The position numbers were made by a program, and so were the translations under genes. DNA of 36,572 nucleotides from NCBI GenBank assembly GCA_902779395.1, contig CACZBK010000029.1, positions 1 through 36,572 on the forward strand, given 5' to 3'. The first letter of the stretch is position 1. Each line of letters begins with the position of its first letter. The notes under the pieces were generated by a model. The model saw only the letters and a list, made by a program, of their open reading frames with translations, had not been told where the DNA came from and did not search any database. Below are positions 24,801-32,892 of this stretch, piece by piece. The DNA comes from an uncultured Lachnospiraceae bacterium. Lineage in GTDB: Bacteria > Bacillota > Clostridia > Lachnospirales > Lachnospiraceae.

Positions 24801-27800
24801 CCGTAAGAGCCTTATCTTTGGTATCATTCAGATAAGAATCTATCTTTTTCTCCAGTTCTTCTGCTGTCCCATCAGTCCCTGTTTTACTCTTTATCAGGTC
24901 TATAATTTTTCTGACAGCCGCAGCGATCGTCCCATGAAGATCATCATCGCCAACACCCTTGACTCCTTCAAGGGACATTTTGGCAAACACGGAGGCAATG
25001 ATATCGTCTTTACCTCCTTTCATCAGAACTGCAACAGCTTTCTTATTCTGCTGCAAAACTGTACGTATATATTCCTCAGGATTATCAGCATATTTATCCA
25101 TAATAAGTGTGTCCGTAGAAAATATGAAATCAGCAAGCAGATTCTTGACATTCTTCTCTTCTTCACTCCAGTCGTTATCATACTTATCCGCCATGATCTC
25201 ATACATGGATACATGCGAGTCGATCTCTTTCTGTCTTAATGCATCGAGCTCCATAAGTTCTGTAAGCTCGATACCGTTGATCGTGTCCTGATCGGCTTTA
25301 CTATTCTTTATCAAACTATTGATCTCATCAACAGTTTTCTCTCCTTTGATAAGCTGCTCAGCATAAGTGATCATAGTCGTTCTGCGGATATTGTTAAAAG
25401 CATCTCCCTGAACACCCAGCTTAGAACTTAAGAACTCGATCAGATTTGATCTGATCCGCATATGTTCACCGGAGATCATATTACCGGCATTACCTTTGTA
25501 TTGCTCTATCAAAGACGATATTTCGTTCTTATCAAAGATATCCGAGTGCGTCATCATCTCATGCTCGATCTGGTTGCACATGAGCAATGCATTTTTGCCA
25601 AGCGCTATCTGTTCATGATCGTCCACTACATAAAGCCTGTTGTCCGCTTTTTGAAGGATCATGACATCCTTTCCCAGCACATTTATTTTCTCTAACTGTA
25701 CTTTTCCGGGTTTAAACACCGAAAGCGCCTCACGAAGTGCAAGCAGTTTAGCTGCCTCCGCTTTTTTATTTTTGGTTTTCATTCCCGGTTTTGAATATGC
25801 ATCAGAGAATTTATGGGATTCTCTAAATATCTTTACTGCATATAAAGCCTTATCACTTAAAGCAGCAGGGCCGAACGTCTTTTCGACGGTTTTGCGCTTG
25901 ATATCCCCCTCTTTGTCGGCGGTCATATGCAGGATATCTCCGATCGTCCCTTTCAGTTCCTTCGGGTCCTGCAGATAAATATTGAGTATATCCCTCTCAA
26001 ATACAAGACCATTCCACGCAAGAGATACTTTGGTATATCTCTTATTCCTTTTCTTAGTATTGAGATAATCCTTGAGGCTCTTTATCGCGATCTCGTAATA
26101 TGCCAAAATATCACTAACGGTCTCAATGGTCGCCGGTTTGTTTTTCATATCCTCAAGAGCTATGGAGAGTTTAACCACATCTATCTTGGCATTCTTCATC
26201 TTGGGTGAATCCTTCTTTGAATGCTCATTGACAAGCATCTGTAATAAATCCCTTGCTCTCTTGAATTTTAAAGCATTTACATCAATATCTTCCTTCTTAA
26301 TATCGCCGACAAACCTGTTATTTGCATACATTTCCAGCACCTGATCTATCTCGTAGACCTCATCCTCGGCCTTACCGACATCACCCTGATCGAGCATGTC
26401 TGCATGCATTTTATTATTCTTATCATAATCATTAAGATCATCTACCACCCGGTCCTGTCTTTGCGTCAGCTCTCTGAGATCATCTATTGAATATTCATCA
26501 CTTTCGATGGTAAGAGAATCCTCCTCTTCAGTCCCCTTACGGAAGAATACATTACCATTTTTATCCATATCTATTCCGCCGGCCATAATATAGTCCGCAT
26601 CTGCTCTGTCCGGGCTTCCATAGTCCTTGAAGCCGATGCCCTTCATCACATCTTTTACATCTTCATAGACCGCCTTACTCCACTTACCGGTTCTCTTATA
26701 AACACCGGATTTAAAATAATGACCGAATATATAAGGTACTCCCCGGGTGATCGTCTCGGTAACCGCCGCGGGAAGCACAAGCGCACCCTTTAAATATTTC
26801 CGGAATATCCGCCGCCCGTCATCTACATTCTTCCAGCCTTCCCTGAGGCTGTAATCCACCTTCCAGCGTTTCTTGCTTTTAAAGACATATTTTGAGGCTC
26901 CGTTAAAAATACCGGACATTATCTTAAGCGGTGCCTTCACGATCTTTCCCGCAAAATTCAGGCCGTTAGCTGCGATCATGGTTGCAAAGCCAATGCTTCT
27001 GTCCAAAAGGCCTCCTGTCGCCTCATATGCCATGCCGATCCGTCGCATGTTATTCATCATACCAAGTCCGCTCCACCGCAAAGCACGTTTATACCAAGGC
27101 GGCAGCTTCCCTTCCTCTTTCTCGAGTCGTCTCATTTTTCGATATTTCTGATTTTCAATGTCGATCCTGTCATTAATAACGATTGCTCTGTGCCAGGTCG
27201 GCATTGAATCATATCGGAAGCTGCCGCCTTTTTCATATTTCATATCCAGACTTTTCAGGATATTTCTTCGCGTAGAAGACAGGTACATTTTGATATTATC
27301 CATGGTCAGGCTCTCTTCGATCAGTCTGACCTGTCGAAAGCGTGCCCTGCCACGTCCGAATGCTATATGCGCATTATGATTCCGGCGATAATCCTTTACG
27401 GCCGCAATTGCCGTTTCGTAAGCATCACCCAATCTCTGCCGTTCTTTATCTGTAAGCGGAAGGGTATACTCCAAACTGGGATCCCCCTCATGAATGAGTT
27501 TTTTCCCCTCTTCCATCCTGAATTTGTTTTCCACATAATCATCATCGAATCCATGCTTTTCAAAAATACTCCGACGTATTTTTAAGTACTCTTCAAGGCA
27601 GGTTTTTACATTGCGCATATACTTACTGTCTGCCGCTGTGATCTTTACCTGATCCAGTGAAAAACCTATACCAAAGGCTTTATAGTCTTTATTCTTCTTT
27701 TCGTATTCAGATATGGTTTTTCGATCAGCCTTTTTCTGTTTTTTGCTTTTCTCTTCATATTGGCCCGCTATTTTATCCTTTACTTTTTTGATCTCCTTTT

Positions 27801-29778
27801 GTCTTTTTTCTCTTTCTGCTATTTTCCTTTCCTGTTCCTTTAGTTGCTTTTCACGTTCAGGAGCATTTTTTTCGTATTCCCTCATTTGCTCCTTATAATC
27901 GTCATATTTTTTCTGTGCTTTGGCGGACGCCTCCTCCTGATACTGCTGTATTAAGTTCAGTCTGCTATTTTCTTCCTTTTTTTTCTTTTGTTCCTTTATT
28001 TCTTCGGTCTTGTCTTCTTTCTTTTCTTCTTTCTTTTCTTCAGTCGTTTTCTCTGCTGTATCCTCTGTTTTTTTCTCTGTCGTTTTCTCTTTCTTTTCTT
28101 CTTTCTTTTCTTCAGTCGTTTCCTCTGCTGTATCCTCTGTTTTTTCCTCTGTCGTTTCCTCTTTCTTTTCTTCTTTCTTTTCTTCTTTCTTTTCTTCAGT
28201 CGTTTTCTCTGCTGTATCCTCTGTTTTTTCCTCTGTCGCTTCTTCGATCTTTTCCTCGATCTTTTTCTCTTTCTTTTCCTCTTTCTTTTCTTCTGTTATC
28301 TTCTCTTTATTATCTGCCTGTTTTTGTCCGTAAAGAGCTTCCTCGATCGTTTCACTCTCAACTTCAGCAAGCGGGTTCGGGATATACGCAACCTGTGTGA
28401 TCCCGTCCATACCCGGTCCCACATCCCCCATTTCCTTACGCACAGCTATACCTTTAGTCTGCGATACAATGGAAATGGAATCCGTATTCTCTTTTTTCAG
28501 GGAATACCCTTTTTTTGCATCATACTTAAGATTTGAATACTCGGCTGTCAGTTCCTCAGGCTTTTTCATCTCGGAAAGCCAGGCGATCTCGATCGGATTG
28601 CCCTTATTTTGAAGACGCCTCAGGAAATAATCCACCTTTTTTCTCTGTGTGACCTTTGAATCCTTCCCCAGAGCAGAATTTAAAAACAGTATCTCATCTC
28701 CGTCAATACCGGTTATGGTGAAAAAGTGTCCGTATCCTCCGTCAACCTCTAATAAGCTTACTACGTTACCTGAGCCTGTCACCTCATTTATCTTTTCCAT
28801 GAAAACAGCTTTCATGTTATGGCTTTTCAGATCATCTCTTACCTTGTCAGGACTGTTTTCTGCCGGCATCTGGAAATATATCTTATTCAGCATGGCATTC
28901 TGACCTTTCAGATTATCCAGGAAGAAATCACCCATCTCAAAGACATTACCCGTGGAAACCTTATCTTCTCCGGCGTATTTATTAACTTCCTTTATATATA
29001 GTTTTCTGAGCTGCTCATCCATGATCCTGCTGTTTTCAGGATTATACTTCTTAATCCTTGGACGGTAAGCACGCATATCATACTGTGTAAATCGCGCTAT
29101 GGGTTTCTTCTCCTTGTTGCGATTCCTTATGAACTGATTGATCATGGCACTGCCTGAGCAGCAGAAACAGTTATTTGTATCCTGACTCTCATAAATCTCA
29201 TTTATACCTTCTACAGAATTGTGATATTCCTTTAAAGGAAGCCTGGTATTCTTTTCGGTATGAAACTCCTCAATGGAATCATCATGGATCTTGTAATATT
29301 CCATGAGCCAGTCGTAGTGTTCCCTGATCTCCTGTGAAACACGTTCCTTCCACCTGTAATCCTCATGCTTTACCTTATGATCATCAAAATACTCATATTT
29401 TTCCATCATGTAGCTGCGGATCTCCACAAGATGGTCTCTGTCGTCAGGTATATCCATCTTAAGCCGCCGAAGTTCCTCTTCATGTACTTTCTTTGCTTTA
29501 TCATTAAAGATCTCCCGTCGTTCCATCACCTCTTCCCTTGTCATCGGTCTTACTTTCTGTGCGACGGGAAGCTTATTGATCTTATCGATCGGAACTACTT
29601 TCTGTTTTTCGGCAACTATTTTTCTTTCCTGTTTCCCTGTAACAGTTCTCTCTTCATCTGTTTCCATAAAAACAGGCTTCGTTTTGAATGAGCCTACACT
29701 TTTTCTTTCATCCTGCTGATGTACCGGATCATTCTTTAATTCTTCTATATTCTTCTTGATCTCTTTAAAATCAGGCAT
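21817..29778 (-). CDS. Giant 2653-residue protein: C39/papain-like peptidase domain plus UbiB/ADCK-like kinase domain
   Basis: No signal peptide; mostly hydrophilic and helical. Residues 1-190 are charged. 195-405 fit a papain/C39-like fold: Cys cluster NNCFCCSGSAMI (Cys204/206/207), His351 in GGYGHFFTITGIDGDE, Asn367 in LFLNSA. 485-602 are Lys/Glu/Thr repeats, then coiled coil to 700. 700-1810 is unrecognised helical sequence with moderately hydrophobic, possibly membrane-contacting stretches (905-965, 996-1022). About 1815-2150 is a UbiB/ADCK-type kinase: KMMQ (1826-1829, family KxGQ), Ala/Gly loop LGAATVGQ, Lys1911 in VIKLLR, ELDF (1953-1956), HADLHAGN with Asp2088 and Asn2093, IDFG with Asp2105. 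The last 500 residues are helical with a KDKDKDK run (2513-2522). Function unknown. Good ribosome site GGGAGGATA; follows the GNAT gene by 18 bases. Confidence 0.85.
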   Translation of the reverse strand: MPDFKEIKKNIEELKNDPVHQQDERKSVGSFKTKPVFMETDEERTVTGKQERKIVAEKQKVVPIDKINKLPVAQKVRPMTREEVMERREIFNDKAKKVHEEELRRLKMDIPDDRDHLVEIRSYMMEKYEYFDDHKVKHEDYRWKERVSQEIREHYDWLMEYYKIHDDSIEEFHTEKNTRLPLKEYHNSVEGINEIYESQDTNNCFCCSGSAMINQFIRNRNKEKKPIARFTQYDMRAYRPRIKKYNPENSRIMDEQLRKLYIKEVNKYAGEDKVSTGNVFEMGDFFLDNLKGQNAMLNKIYFQMPAENSPDKVRDDLKSHNMKAVFMEKINEVTGSGNVVSLLEVDGGYGHFFTITGIDGDEILFLNSALGKDSKVTQRKKVDYFLRRLQNKGNPIEIAWLSEMKKPEELTAEYSNLKYDAKKGYSLKKENTDSISIVSQTKGIAVRKEMGDVGPGMDGITQVAYIPNPLAEVESETIEEALYGQKQADNKEKITEEKKEEKKEKKIEEKIEEATEEKTEDTAEKTTEEKKEEKKEEKKEETTEEKTEDTAEETTEEKKEEKKEKTTEKKTEDTAEKTTEEKKEEKKEDKTEEIKEQKKKKEENSRLNLIQQYQEEASAKAQKKYDDYKEQMREYEKNAPEREKQLKEQERKIAEREKRQKEIKKVKDKIAGQYEEKSKKQKKADRKTISEYEKKNKDYKAFGIGFSLDQVKITAADSKYMRNVKTCLEEYLKIRRSIFEKHGFDDDYVENKFRMEEGKKLIHEGDPSLEYTLPLTDKERQRLGDAYETAIAAVKDYRRNHNAHIAFGRGRARFRQVRLIEESLTMDNIKMYLSSTRRNILKSLDMKYEKGGSFRYDSMPTWHRAIVINDRIDIENQKYRKMRRLEKEEGKLPPWYKRALRWSGLGMMNNMRRIGMAYEATGGLLDRSIGFATMIAANGLNFAGKIVKAPLKIMSGIFNGASKYVFKSKKRWKVDYSLREGWKNVDDGRRIFRKYLKGALVLPAAVTETITRGVPYIFGHYFKSGVYKRTGKWSKAVYEDVKDVMKGIGFKDYGSPDRADADYIMAGGIDMDKNGNVFFRKGTEEEDSLTIESDEYSIDDLRELTQRQDRVVDDLNDYDKNNKMHADMLDQGDVGKAEDEVYEIDQVLEMYANNRFVGDIKKEDIDVNALKFKRARDLLQMLVNEHSKKDSPKMKNAKIDVVKLSIALEDMKNKPATIETVSDILAYYEIAIKSLKDYLNTKKRNKRYTKVSLAWNGLVFERDILNIYLQDPKELKGTIGDILHMTADKEGDIKRKTVEKTFGPAALSDKALYAVKIFRESHKFSDAYSKPGMKTKNKKAEAAKLLALREALSVFKPGKVQLEKINVLGKDVMILQKADNRLYVVDDHEQIALGKNALLMCNQIEHEMMTHSDIFDKNEISSLIEQYKGNAGNMISGEHMRIRSNLIEFLSSKLGVQGDAFNNIRRTTMITYAEQLIKGEKTVDEINSLIKNSKADQDTINGIELTELMELDALRQKEIDSHVSMYEIMADKYDNDWSEEEKNVKNLLADFIFSTDTLIMDKYADNPEEYIRTVLQQNKKAVAVLMKGGKDDIIASVFAKMSLEGVKGVGDDDLHGTIAAAVRKIIDLIKSKTGTDGTAEELEKKIDSYLNDTKDKALTENLKSANKDMEQAINKSCDILQENVNQIVELMFEKTEKGKNTTLQDIIKGASKGEEGQGKFTRQVLTNYFRKMNVLDKRSMLAAVLRSSRKVEDSQYSNKELYDEIRSRRLSAYPELLKKEEGFKLDELTEAEKAQIEDYREKKRKLKVGANYFGGLIMGAGPLFQKMMQGLPEEELPEEVRMALADVKSNLTPIPERVVKSRFNAMIENSQGMITKIEVLKNLGAATVGQTFRCRMYGPTLPKEGKNMVIKLLRADVQNRMKRESKVMLECAKATDPGMYETYLGQLGIYTKELDFRVEAENIKAGMIYNNRFTDVESENINGIVSPTVNTLVLEEAPGSTLVDILVDAQKVRRDVRYDLSVKGKLHGKEHIYDYIKYQSSDLDKVIAGKNKLLDKVSELIKKRDILSNMCNVWVEEALFKSGYYHADLHAGNMLINDSKVTMIDFGNAVKFDDNQQTAITQMMTAAAARKADLFFASFNLLLDMENEKFAEFYNEEKQEQVKAAFREILDMGEDGEAGERISAALIRAQELGVKLPPAIYNFSQGQLRLQKSINDINKMISEIKSDIRWIDSMQDRQNNYDAVSIAQNRSILSTETDQDVAYKNYVDLFEVVNKEDFVKGILDNTKKKANLEKGRAEVDKRKEFNEKVLGLLYDFEDNMAEDDISLDEFKGYRALWEDYKAKWKDKVGTKEQIKAAQRLSGSLIPVSSGSRVFDIFGGQAYLLGMQNALESFDEKKVEEILSVYEDFMPSALKLEKRVKELYKLQDAKKLTEEKKKLLTDEIYELYTKIRTNQIKNNPISLAFKVHLDNFRQYKGIMDYLEGMFDEKTVTEVEVEDKETEEEKGKEKGKEKDKDKDKDKEKKKTKTRKVALGVLFKEKYEAYIAAYSKYADPVNSGLAMDVSADIKKEVEEKKDELAAIHAEIAKIQVKKFYEAFYSRKPEIKSYDFSKIMKDVIKANWFNFVFMKVGVGNLVSMAGQSVADIFKALNSDDQ
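28040..28279. repeat. coding tandem repeat inside the giant gene
   Basis: Nearly three copies of a unit that begins with TCAGTCGTTT on the plus strand at 28040, 28112 and 28196 (periods 72 and 84; the second has one more 12-base TTCTTTCTTTTC element). It encodes the TTEEKKEEKKE...TEDTAE linker. All length steps are multiples of 12, so changes in copy number would keep the frame. Confidence 0.85.
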
Positions 29779-29796
29779 TCTCTGTATCCTCCCATC

Positions 29797-31230
29797 CTAT
29801 ATCTGAAATCCGCTGTTACTGATATACTCTCTCACAAGCTCTTCATTATCTTTCAGACTGCCTTTAACGCTAAGTCCGTCGTCAGATAACTTGTCATTTG
29901 AAAAGCCGGCTTTCACCCGAAGCTCACCCCACTCTTCACTTGTGATAACTTCCTCCGGCGGATACATTATCCCCCTGTATGTCATAGGCACCCGTGCGTT
30001 TGGTATCAGCTCTGCTGCGATATCATAGCCTTCTTCACTGTTAAATACTCCGGATATCATATGATTCCCGTCTTCCCTGCCGGCTGCAGCTTCATATGCA
30101 AAAGTGACAAGCTCCGGCACAAAATCTATATTTTCCTTATCCGATCCCCGGCAGGCTACATATCTGTAATCTCCGTTTTCAAATCTGTGAAACAGAAGAA
30201 CAGAGCAGATCTCCTTATCCTTAAGCGTCACACAGCTCACGTCAGGATCATAATAATCATATGCTAAAGAAGTAATATCGCTATCATAGCTTTGATTACG
30301 CTTCTTAAAGAACAGCCTGAGCATCTCTGCCCCCATATTTCCCAATTCACGAAGGGATCTGCATACTGCATTACTGTCTTTTCTGCCTTTGATCACCCCG
30401 GCTTCTCCCGCATCCGAAAGTCTGATCAAAAAACGTGAACCGTAACCCAGACCAAAACTGAATTTCCATGAATCAAAGAAGTTTTCCAAAAGATCGATAT
30501 CTCTGAGTTCTTCATAGTCATCAGCCTGCCTTACAGGGAGTTCCACCGATATTTCCGCACCATCCGCAGCTTCTATCAGCTGCGCCATAAGAAAATTCCC
30601 TACTCCCTGTTCTTTCAAAGCGTCATGAACCATGATCCAGTCAATATAGACAAGAGGATCTTCATCCTGTTCATCAAATATACTGTATACTATGACACCG
30701 GCTGCATACAGCTCATTGCCGATATGTCTGAGTGCTCCGATGGCATGTTTTCTTCCTGCCAGGATATCCTCATAGTATTCTACGGATATAAGCTCCGAAA
30801 ACGCTTCAGCATTTTCCGGAACGATCTTTGTTGAGAGAGCCCAATACCCTTTTTCAAACTGTTGCATAAGAGATAGTCCCGCCTCCAGGCGGTCTTTTCC
30901 AAAACCGTTAAGCGGAGATATCATCTTGGATAATTCAAAAAATGAATCCATTACAGAAAGATATGCATGTTCGATATCTTCATCGGCAAATTCACCATCC
31001 GGAGCTGATTCCACGATATTTAAAAAAGCTATCTTATCTACAAGCTCCTCCGTAAGATACTCATCATCTTCAAGGATATTTCTCAGATCATCCTCATATT
31101 CTTCATCAGAAATATATTCATTGAGCAATACATTCATTGCTTCACGCATATTTTCCGATAAAGCAAGTATCTTTTCATCAACAGTATCTTCCGTTTCCAA
31201 AGCCGGCCTTTGATCAGATTTATTACTCAT
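29797..31230 (-). CDS. Tandem GNAT-like protein encoded before the giant gene
   Basis: 477 residues, cytoplasmic, acidic. Residues 20-125 are helical and unassigned. About 130-270 form a GNAT N-acetyltransferase domain: acetyl-CoA motif A is seen in IMVHDALKEQGVGNFLMAQL (199-218; the Q-x-x-G-x-G-like EQGVGN at 207-212), preceded by beta-strand AAGVIVYSIFDE. Residues 310-430 repeat the pattern of GNAT strands (ICSVLLFHRF, VPMTYRGIMY) without motif A, so the second copy is probably inactive. GNATs acetylate amino groups of proteins or small molecules; the substrate here is unknown, but the giant protein encoded 18 bases downstream is an obvious candidate partner. GGAGGT ribosome site and its own promoter. 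Confidence 0.7.
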   Translation of the reverse strand: MSNKSDQRPALETEDTVDEKILALSENMREAMNVLLNEYISDEEYEDDLRNILEDDEYLTEELVDKIAFLNIVESAPDGEFADEDIEHAYLSVMDSFFELSKMISPLNGFGKDRLEAGLSLMQQFEKGYWALSTKIVPENAEAFSELISVEYYEDILAGRKHAIGALRHIGNELYAAGVIVYSIFDEQDEDPLVYIDWIMVHDALKEQGVGNFLMAQLIEAADGAEISVELPVRQADDYEELRDIDLLENFFDSWKFSFGLGYGSRFLIRLSDAGEAGVIKGRKDSNAVCRSLRELGNMGAEMLRLFFKKRNQSYDSDITSLAYDYYDPDVSCVTLKDKEICSVLLFHRFENGDYRYVACRGSDKENIDFVPELVTFAYEAAAGREDGNHMISGVFNSEEGYDIAAELIPNARVPMTYRGIMYPPEEVITSEEWGELRVKAGFSNDKLSDDGLSVKGSLKDNEELVREYISNSGFQI

Positions 31231-31266
31231 GTTTTACCTCCAATAATGAATTTTAAAGATAAGACG

Positions 31267-31295
31267 ATTATACTATAACTATTAGAATATATCTA
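31267..31295 (-). promoter_or_regulatory. promoter of the GNAT-giant unit
   Basis: Minus strand: -35 TAGATA (31290-31295), 17 bases, perfect -10 TATAAT (31267-31272). Leader of about 30 bases, AT-rich, ending in GGAGGT. Confidence 0.65.
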
Positions 31296-31327
31296 TAAGG
31301 GAAATATCCTGTCAGATATCAGAAAAT

Positions 31328-31354
31328 AAAAAAGCCCCGGATATGCTCCGGAGC
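31328..31354 (-). terminator. terminator of the ABC importer operon
   Basis: Minus strand: GCTCCGGA / TCCGGGGC stem (8 pairs, one G-U) with a 5-base loop, followed by six U. Lies 25 bases after the last ABC gene. Confidence 0.85.
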
Positions 31355-31378
31355 AGAAATACAGATTCTTCGCCGCTC

Positions 31379-32107
31379 TCAGATCCCGGCGCTTTTTAAC
31401 AGCAGTCTGGTATATTCTTCTTTCGGATCTTTATACAGCTCTTTGGGAACGCCCTCTTCTATTATCCCGCCTTCCCTTAAGATCATGATCCTGTCGCAGA
31501 AATTAAACATGGTACGCATGTCATGGGAAATAAACAGGATCGAAAGCCCCTTCTCTTCATGCAGCCGCTTAAGCAGAGCAAGCACCTGCGCTGCAACCGT
31601 AACATCCAAAGCGGAAACCGGCTCATCGGCTATAAGCAGCCTTGGCTGGCGCATCAGTGCCGTTCCGATGCATATCCTCTGGCGCTGGCCGCCGGATAAT
31701 TCTCCCGGCTTACGATCCATATAACTCTCATCAAGCCCTACTTCCTTAAGCATCAAGGCAACTTTTTCGCGGCGCTGCACGGCATTAAGCTTTGTTGACA
31801 TGCGAAGAGGCTCCTGCATGATCCAGTTTATGCTGTATGCAGGATTCAGTGAACCGTAGGGATCCTGGAATATCATCTGCGGATGATTGGTGGTCCTCTC
31901 CATGCTGCCGGCTTTTATATCCACCATATTTAATATTACCTTTGCTATAGTGGTCTTTCCGCTTCCGCTTTCGCCGGCCAGCCCGAGTATCTCGCCTTCT
32001 TTTATATCAAAGCTTACACCCTTTAATACCTGCTTTTCGGTTTTCTTTATTCCACCTGATGTGAAAGAGACTTCCACATCTTTTAAGCTGACAAGATTCT
32101 CACTCAT
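31379..32107 (-). CDS. Oligopeptide/nickel-type ABC importer, ATP-binding protein (DppF/NikE-like)
   Basis: Cytoplasmic ATPase powering the importer. Walker A GESGSGKTT (residues 44-52), Q-loop MIFQDPYGSLNP, signature LSGGQRQRI, Walker B LLIADEPVSALD and switch His in LFISHD are all present. At 242 residues it lacks the C-terminal oligopeptide-binding extension of full-length DppF/OppF (about 320-330) and is closer in size to NikE. Its ATG overlaps the preceding stop as ATGA. Confidence 0.93.
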   Translation of the reverse strand: MSENLVSLKDVEVSFTSGGIKKTEKQVLKGVSFDIKEGEILGLAGESGSGKTTIAKVILNMVDIKAGSMERTTNHPQMIFQDPYGSLNPAYSINWIMQEPLRMSTKLNAVQRREKVALMLKEVGLDESYMDRKPGELSGGQRQRICIGTALMRQPRLLIADEPVSALDVTVAAQVLALLKRLHEEKGLSILFISHDMRTMFNFCDRIMILREGGIIEEGVPKELYKDPKEEYTRLLLKSAGI

Positions 32108-32892
32108 AACTCCACCTTGGGGATAGCTGAAATAAGTTTCTTTGTATATTCCTGCACGGGATGCTCAAAGATATCATCCACAGCTCCTTTTTCAACCAGA
32201 TGACCGTTCTGCATTACCAGAACATTATGTGATATCTGTCTGATAAGCGAAAGATCATGTGAAATGAACAGTATAGCTATCTTTGACTCCTTATTCAATT
32301 TCTGCAGCAGCTTTATTATCTGTGCCTGTACTGTAACATCCAGCGCGGTAGTCGGCTCATCTGCGATAAGCAGCTGGGGCTCACCGACCATTGCCGCAGC
32401 GATCATCACCCTCTGTCTCATACCTCCGGACAGCTGGTGCGGATAGGATCCATATACCCTTTCAGGATCCTCGAGTTCTACATTCTTAAGCCATTTCAGC
32501 GCACGCTCTTTACGAGCCGCATCATTCATATCCGTATGATGTATGCGAAGCGCTTCCTCGACCTGAGTCCCGATCTTCATCGTGGGATTAAGCGCCGTCA
32601 TAGGCTCCTGAAAAATCATGCATATCTCATCGCCCTGAAGTCCGCGCAGCTTGTGTCTTTCCATCGTCAGCACATCTTCACCTTCAAAAAGTATACGCCC
32701 TTCCTTAATAAGCTTCTTACGCGGGAGCAACCCTGCAATAGCCAGGGCAGTCATTGATTTACCGGACCCGGATTCACCCACTATGCCCAGTATCTCACCT
32801 TTATCAAGCGTAAACGATACCCCTTCAACCACTTTTTCGGGTTTATCGTGATCATGAAATTCTATTCCGAAATCCTCTACACTAAGCAGCAT
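32104..32892 (-). CDS. Oligopeptide/nickel-type ABC importer, ATP-binding protein (DppD/NikD-like)
   Basis: Second ATPase of the importer. Walker A GESGSGKSMTALA (39-51), Q-loop MIFQEPMTALNP, signature LSGGMRQRV, Walker B LLIADEPTTALDVT and LFISHDLSLI are intact. The protein ends soon after the core (262 residues), without the iron-sulfur-containing C-terminal domain of long DppD proteins. Shares one base (TGATG) with the permease gene before it. Confidence 0.93.
   Translation of the reverse strand: MLLSVEDFGIEFHDHDKPEKVVEGVSFTLDKGEILGIVGESGSGKSMTALAIAGLLPRKKLIKEGRILFEGEDVLTMERHKLRGLQGDEICMIFQEPMTALNPTMKIGTQVEEALRIHHTDMNDAARKERALKWLKNVELEDPERVYGSYPHQLSGGMRQRVMIAAAMVGEPQLLIADEPTTALDVTVQAQIIKLLQKLNKESKIAILFISHDLSLIRQISHNVLVMQNGHLVEKGAVDDIFEHPVQEYTKKLISAIPKVEL

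Noticed and set aside
28040-28279. Possible CRISPR-like or mobile repeat array
   Set aside because: The units are contiguous, coding, and contain no spacers; no cas genes are nearby.
27915-28536. Overlapping plus-strand frames rich in Leu/Phe/Ser that look like membrane helices
   Set aside because: They are shadows of the KEEKK tandem repeat in the giant gene; low-complexity pyrimidine-rich DNA, open in all three frames.
21817-29778. Lanthipeptide synthetase or bacteriocin exporter
   Set aside because: No LanC zinc-binding motif, no ABC ATPase and no clear membrane domain; the kinase motif HADLHAGN...IDFG is of UbiB/ADCK type, not of the LanM or LanKC type.
21817-29778. Quinone biosynthesis UbiB
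   Set aside because: No ubi or men genes are nearby and the domain is a small part of a giant protein, so the ordinary UbiB role is not supported.
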